Assembly (NCBI GenBank): GCA_003252195.1 | Contig: QKFK01000098.1 | Span: forward strand, 1-9,587 | DNA: 9,587 nucleotides | Origin: Rhodospirillales bacterium | GTDB taxonomy: Bacteria > Pseudomonadota > Alphaproteobacteria > QKFK01 > SZUA-500 | Direction of reading: 5' to 3' | Made by a program: the position numbers and the translations under genes | Shown here: in pieces, positions 6,234 through 9,587 of the stretch | Position numbering within the stretch: the first letter of the stretch is position 1 | Layout of the letters: every line of letters starts with the position of its first letter | Notes under the pieces: model-generated | Databases searched by the model: none | What the model was told of the DNA's origin: nothing | The model's input: only the letters and a program-made list of their open reading frames with translations

Positions 6234-6728
6234 ATGGATAACAGCGAGAAAATAGCAAAAGCTCTTCTTTCGCTGAAGGATATACATATTCCTGACAAAA
6301 GTTTTAATCCAATATTTCCTATTCCTGAAGGAATTATATATTTAAGTATCTGTATTTTATGTATTTTGTTAGTTTTAATATTGTTAAAACTACGTCAAAA
6401 ATTATACATAAGCATAACAATTGATAAAATAAACCAAATATATGGCGAGCTACTCTCTGATAAAGATATTATAAAATTTGCAGCAAGAATATCTATAATT
6501 ATACGTAAAGCTATTATAAAAATTAAAGGTAAGAAATACAGCTCAATTAAAGCTGACGATTGGTTGATGGAATTAAACAATCTTAGAGTTATAGATTTAA
6601 ATAACAATGAATTAGTTACGTTAATTGATGTAATACCTTATATTAAATCTGCCACATATGCAGAGTATGACAAAGCAAGTTTTATATTAAAAAACAACCT
6701 CATTGATTGGCTAAAAAGGCAAAAGTGA
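6234..6728 (+). CDS. DUF4381-type small inner-membrane protein
   Basis: A 164-residue protein with a short N-terminal segment LKDIHIPD (14-21), one membrane helix (about 34-53) and a mostly helical soluble part with a conserved-looking WLMELNNL (about 105-112) and an end WLKRQK. The layout (an L+DIH-P motif, a Pro-rich turn, a helix, then about 110 helical residues) is that of DUF4381 proteins, which sit between DUF58 and BatA in proteobacterial MoxR operons. The ribosome site AAGGA is five bases before the ATG, which follows the DUF58 stop without a gap. Its stop overlaps the next start by one base. By the positive-inside rule the Lys/Arg-rich part after the helix should be cytosolic, so it could tether the soluble MoxR/DUF58 pair to the membrane. 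Sequence divergence makes the family call slightly less sure than the neighbours. Confidence 0.8.
   Translation: MDNSEKIAKALLSLKDIHIPDKSFNPIFPIPEGIIYLSICILCILLVLILLKLRQKLYISITIDKINQIYGELLSDKDIIKFAARISIIIRKAIIKIKGKKYSSIKADDWLMELNNLRVIDLNNNELVTLIDVIPYIKSATYAEYDKASFILKNNLIDWLKRQK
6715..6719 (+). promoter_or_regulatory. Ribosome site that fixes the batA start
   Basis: AAAGG lies eight bases before ATG 6728. The frame could open at a TTG (6707) with seven extra Lys-rich residues, but that start has no ribosome site. ATG 6728 shares its A with the preceding TGA stop, a typical translational-coupling junction. Confidence 0.6.
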
Positions 6729-7747
6729 TGTTTTATATAGAAAATACATATTTGCTCATATTGTTACCTTTGCCATTCTTAATTAGAATGCTAATTAAGC
6801 CATATCGTGATATAAAAGGATATTCATTACGCATTCCATTTTTTAAATTTATACAATTACAAAATCAGAATAAAAGAGATATTGCATATAAATATGGGAT
6901 TTCATATTTTTCATATCTTTTTGCATGGTTTTCTTTGGTTATAGCAATAGCATCACCAAAATATGTAGGCTCATTATATCGCTATGAACGCAATTCCCAT
7001 AACATAGTTTTTGCACTAGATATATCTGGCTCTATGGCTATTCCAGATTTTTTATCTGCTAATGGCAACAGGATTAAAAGAATAGATGGCGTTAAAGAAG
7101 TCAGCTTATCTTTAATGGAAAAACGCAAAAATGATAATATGGGATTGGTAGTTTTTAGTGACTTTGCATCGCTTTATGTGGCGCCAACATATGATTATAC
7201 AGCACTAGAGATAATGACAAGTGAGTTGCAAATTGGCTTTGCTGGTTACCAAACTGCATTATACGATGGGATAGCAACAGCTGTTAACTCCATAAAAAAT
7301 CTAGAAGGCGATAAAATTATAATTTTAATCAGCGATGGAAATGATAGCTCTAGCAAGCTAAAACTTAGTGATATTAAGACATTAATAAAACAATCTTATG
7401 TTAAAGTATATTCCATAGCTATTGGCAGCAGCAATCCTCTAGATTTTGTAAAAGAAGAACATAAAGAAGCAATTAAAATTAAAATAGATGAAGAAATATT
7501 AAGAGATATATCTGAAATAAGTGGTGGCAAATACTACAATGCGGAATCAATAGAACAATTAAATGAAATTTATAACGAAATAAACTCATTAGAAGATAAA
7601 AACCAACAAGAGTTGAATCTAAATTCAGACATTGATATTTCTTATATCTTCATTGCTTTATCTATGCTCTTAATTTTTATCTCTTGCATATCAATCATCA
7701 TACGCAACAAACCAAATAAAACTGCGGTAGAGGTGCATGATGAATGA
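6728..7747 (+). CDS. batA: BatA-like VWA-domain inner-membrane protein
   Basis: A 339-residue protein. Two N-terminal membrane helices (about 8-23 and 59-76) enclose a Lys/Arg-rich loop, a VWA domain follows (about 92-290), and there is a C-terminal helix (about 304-325) with a short basic tail. The MIDAS is canonical: DISGS (Asp98, Ser100, Ser102), Thr176 in GYQTALYDGIA, and Asp203 in IIILISDGND. Later elements VKVYSIAIGS and ISGGKYYNA are typical of BatA. The positive-inside rule puts the loop and tail in the cytosol and the VWA domain in the periplasm. Bat proteins were named for Bacteroides aerotolerance; in proteobacteria they appear linked to envelope or stress functions, but the ligand is unknown. 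It overlaps DUF4381 by one base and the next gene by about 11. BatA and BatB are similar; order and the C-terminal helix support BatA. Confidence 0.9.
   Translation: MFYIENTYLLILLPLPFLIRMLIKPYRDIKGYSLRIPFFKFIQLQNQNKRDIAYKYGISYFSYLFAWFSLVIAIASPKYVGSLYRYERNSHNIVFALDISGSMAIPDFLSANGNRIKRIDGVKEVSLSLMEKRKNDNMGLVVFSDFASLYVAPTYDYTALEIMTSELQIGFAGYQTALYDGIATAVNSIKNLEGDKIIILISDGNDSSSKLKLSDIKTLIKQSYVKVYSIAIGSSNPLDFVKEEHKEAIKIKIDEEILRDISEISGGKYYNAESIEQLNEIYNEINSLEDKNQQELNLNSDIDISYIFIALSMLLIFISCISIIIRNKPNKTAVEVHDE
7729..7734 (+). promoter_or_regulatory. Ribosome site within batA for the VWA-TPR gene
   Basis: AGAGGT lies inside the end of batA, before two consecutive ATG codons (7737 and 7740). The core AGAGG is three bases from the first and six from the second, so the second ATG may be the one used. 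The difference is a single residue. Confidence 0.55.
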
Positions 7748-9584
7748 TATATATTTCCAACACCCTATGTTTTTGTATCTATTATCACTAGTGATATTCA
7801 TACCTTATTTAGTAAGAAAAACTGCTTCGTCTGTTAATTGTTGGTCAAAGATGTGTGATAAGCATCTAATAAAATTTATAACCACAACAAAAGATAAAAG
7901 ACGTGAAAACTGGCTAGTTTTTCTATCTTCGATATGTTTCCTATGTTTAGTCCTAGCGATGGCAAATCCTTCAATAAAAGGCAGGGACAAAGCCCAGAAA
8001 ACATATTCTTATATACCAAGAATTTTTATATTAGATTTATCACCATCGATGTTGATTGCAGATGTTACTCCAAATAGATTAGCATTAGCTTGGTTTAAGC
8101 TTAATGATATGATAAAAAAAGCTGATGTTAGCAATAATGCCCTAGTTGTTTTTAGTGACGAACCTTATCTTATCACTCCATTTACCAAAGATTACAAAGT
8201 AATTGCTGACTTCACATCTATTTTAAGCCCAGATATAATGCCAGAAGGTGGGTCTAATCCAGCTAGAGCAATAAAATTTGCCTGTGATTTTACAGAATTA
8301 TCTGAATATAAACATTCTGAATTAATTTTAATAACTGATGATGTTAGTGCCCATTTTGAGGAAACAAGGACAGCAACCAAAACGGCAAAGAAAAGAGGCT
8401 GCAGGGTATCTATTATGGCCGTTGGTAGTAAAGATGGAGATGTGATATTTGATAAAAACGGCAATAATGTTTTAGATAAAAACAATCAACCTATTTTTGT
8501 TGGGGTGGATTTTGATAAACTTAAAGAAATAACAAAAATAAGTGGCGGAAATTTTGTCATAGCCAACCAATTATCGGATGCTGATATATCAGAATTATTA
8601 AAGGCACCTTGGTATGATTACATATTTGCAGAAACCGATGATAATATAAAAAACAATAACTCAGGCATATCTATTGGCAAATATTTCCTTATTCCAATTG
8701 TATTATTAATGGCGCTCTCATTTAGAAGAGGGTTAATTTTTGTGTTATTACTTTTGCCAAATAATTTAAATGCAAAAGAGCTAAAATACTATTTTCTTAA
8801 TCCCAATTATATTGGCAAACAATATCTATTAAAGAACAACCCAGATAAGGCGTATCAAGCGTTTACTGATTATCAAATGAAAGCTGTATCTGCTTATAAT
8901 AACAAAGATTATCAAGCAACTATTGATATTCTAGTAAATAATTCTAATACATCAGATGATTATTATAACTTAGGCAATTCATACGCTTTTATACTAAAAT
9001 TTACAGACGCTATAACTGCATATGAAAATGCTATCAAAATAGAGCCTAATAATGAGGACGCAATTACAAACAAAAAAATAATTGAGGAGCTATTAAATCA
9101 AAATCAAGACAATAATAACCAAGGCAACAAACAAGGACAGGGGCAAACTCCACAGAGTGATGATAGAAAAAACAATGGTGGAGATGGTAGCGATGGTTCT
9201 GGTGTGTCTCAGAGCGGTAATAATGATAAAAACAGCCCTAATAATAATCAATCGATGCCACCAGAAAACGATGGGAACAATAATAGAGATAACAAAGGAA
9301 GCGGAAGCGGCTCAAACTCGAACCAATCTTCTGCACCTCCCTCATCAAGCAATGATAAACCTGATCAGAACAACAATAATAATACTCCAAGAACCAATAT
9401 GGGCAGTAATAATATTAATAACAGCTCAGATAAATGTGATAAATGTGGTGGCAACAATAGCAAGCAAGATAATTATATTAAGAACGCTGTTTCAAAAAAC
9501 CAACAATCTATAATTAAAGAAAAATTACGCATGATACACAGCAATAAGCGTTATGGAGATAGTAAAGAAGAGCAATGGTGGTAA
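7737..9584 (+). CDS. batB: BatB/BatC-like VWA-TPR membrane protein with long Asn-rich tail
   Basis: A 615-residue protein. In order: membrane helix about 11-25, a basic loop, helix about 58-76, a VWA domain (about 93-290), two closely spaced helices (about 314-329 and 332-345) and a TPR region (about 368-455, best unit NLGNSYAFILKFTDAITAYE). A low-complexity tail (about 454-575) and a short ordered end (about 583-615) follow. The MIDAS reads DLSPS (Asp100, Ser102, Ser104), the third loop is GGSNPARAI with Ser instead of Thr, and the strand before Asp201 is LILITDD. The topology puts the VWA, TPR and tail in the periplasm. This fusion of BatB (VWA) with BatC (TPR) is the usual proteobacterial form. 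The end, with a basic helix (KEKLRMIHSNKR) and a closing EEQWW, recalls the Trp-ending tail of relatives. A CDKC pair (567-570) precedes it. It overlaps batA by 11 bases. The next gene is cut off by the window edge. Confidence 0.9.
   Translation: MMNDIYFQHPMFLYLLSLVIFIPYLVRKTASSVNCWSKMCDKHLIKFITTTKDKRRENWLVFLSSICFLCLVLAMANPSIKGRDKAQKTYSYIPRIFILDLSPSMLIADVTPNRLALAWFKLNDMIKKADVSNNALVVFSDEPYLITPFTKDYKVIADFTSILSPDIMPEGGSNPARAIKFACDFTELSEYKHSELILITDDVSAHFEETRTATKTAKKRGCRVSIMAVGSKDGDVIFDKNGNNVLDKNNQPIFVGVDFDKLKEITKISGGNFVIANQLSDADISELLKAPWYDYIFAETDDNIKNNNSGISIGKYFLIPIVLLMALSFRRGLIFVLLLLPNNLNAKELKYYFLNPNYIGKQYLLKNNPDKAYQAFTDYQMKAVSAYNNKDYQATIDILVNNSNTSDDYYNLGNSYAFILKFTDAITAYENAIKIEPNNEDAITNKKIIEELLNQNQDNNNQGNKQGQGQTPQSDDRKNNGGDGSDGSGVSQSGNNDKNSPNNNQSMPPENDGNNNRDNKGSGSGSNSNQSSAPPSSSNDKPDQNNNNNTPRTNMGSNNINNSSDKCDKCGGNNSKQDNYIKNAVSKNQQSIIKEKLRMIHSNKRYGDSKEEQWW
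9096..9461 (+). repeat. Low-complexity Asn/Ser/Gly/Gln/Asp-rich coding stretch in the VWA-TPR gene
   Basis: Codons for residues of about 454 to 575 encode mostly Asn, with Ser, Gly, Gln, Asp and Pro. Examples are runs of NNNNN (545-549), SGSGS and GQGQ. At DNA level these are AAT/AAC-rich imperfect triplet runs, prone to length change by slippage. The protein stretch is probably a disordered periplasmic spacer between the TPR and the ordered C-terminal end. Relatives usually have a Gln/Pro/Glu-rich linker here, so position is conserved while composition follows the AT-rich genome. Confidence 0.75.
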
Positions 9585-9587
9585 ATA

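Noticed and set aside
8449..8505. DKNGNNVLDKNN in the VWA-TPR protein as a possible EF-hand calcium loop
   Set aside because: It sits at a position where related BatB proteins have a similar Asp/Gly/Asn hairpin inside the VWA fold, and no EF-hand helices flank it.
9157..9513. Plus-strand 118-codon frame within the Asn-rich part of the VWA-TPR gene
   Set aside because: It arises from the biased AAT/AAC codons read in another frame (Ile/Thr/Met-rich product) and has no ribosome site of note.
1..9587. tRNA, rRNA, CRISPR, insertion sequence or prophage signals
   Set aside because: Coding density is high, the intergenic regions are too short, and no cloverleaf, direct-repeat array, transposase or integrase was seen.

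Overview
The window comes from an AT-rich (by eye about one third GC) Gram-negative bacterium, most likely an alphaproteobacterium. The main clue is the UvrD/PcrA-type helicase. Its wording around the GTFHRICVKIL, FTILDTDDQERLVKQI and LHAAKGLEFDNVFLPGWEEG stretches, and its C-terminal Tudor-like tail, follow the alphaproteobacterial form of the enzyme. I cannot name a genus. Low GC and asparagine-rich linkers would suit host-associated or other reduced-GC alphaproteobacteria.

Left part (1-3260): a hairpin lies directly behind the stop of a complete minus-strand helicase gene (uvrD/pcrA type, 33-2354). A small plus-strand HigA-family antitoxin-like gene (2440-2715) follows, with no HigB toxin beside it. 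It converges with, and overlaps by 4 bases, a minus-strand gene for an exported pentapeptide-repeat protein (2712-3197). An AT-rich intergenic region (3198-3326) separates that gene from the operon on the right and carries a good sigma70-like promoter for it.

Right part (3261-9587): six tightly packed plus-strand genes form one apparent operon: a cytoplasmic TPR protein, a MoxR-type AAA+ ATPase, a DUF58 protein with a modified VWA fold, a small DUF4381 membrane protein, a BatA-like VWA membrane protein, and a BatB/BatC-like VWA-TPR membrane protein. Gaps shrink from 29 and 10 bases to 0, then become overlaps of 1 and about 11 bases, which suggests translational coupling. No terminator is visible inside the operon, and it runs to the right edge, where a BatD-type gene would be the usual next member.

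How the genes may work together: MoxR ATPases are known to pair with VWA proteins in chaperone or metal-insertion-like systems. Here MoxR and DUF58 would act in the cytosol and DUF4381 would be anchored in the inner membrane. The two canonical MIDAS-bearing VWA domains are predicted to face the periplasm, followed in the last protein by a TPR and a long disordered tail. The exact substrate of Bat/MoxR operons is not established. The least standard parts are the TPR gene at the head of the operon and the Asn-rich tail of the last protein, which has a CxxC and ends in a double tryptophan. No RNA genes, insertion sequences, CRISPR arrays, attachment sites or replication origins were seen.
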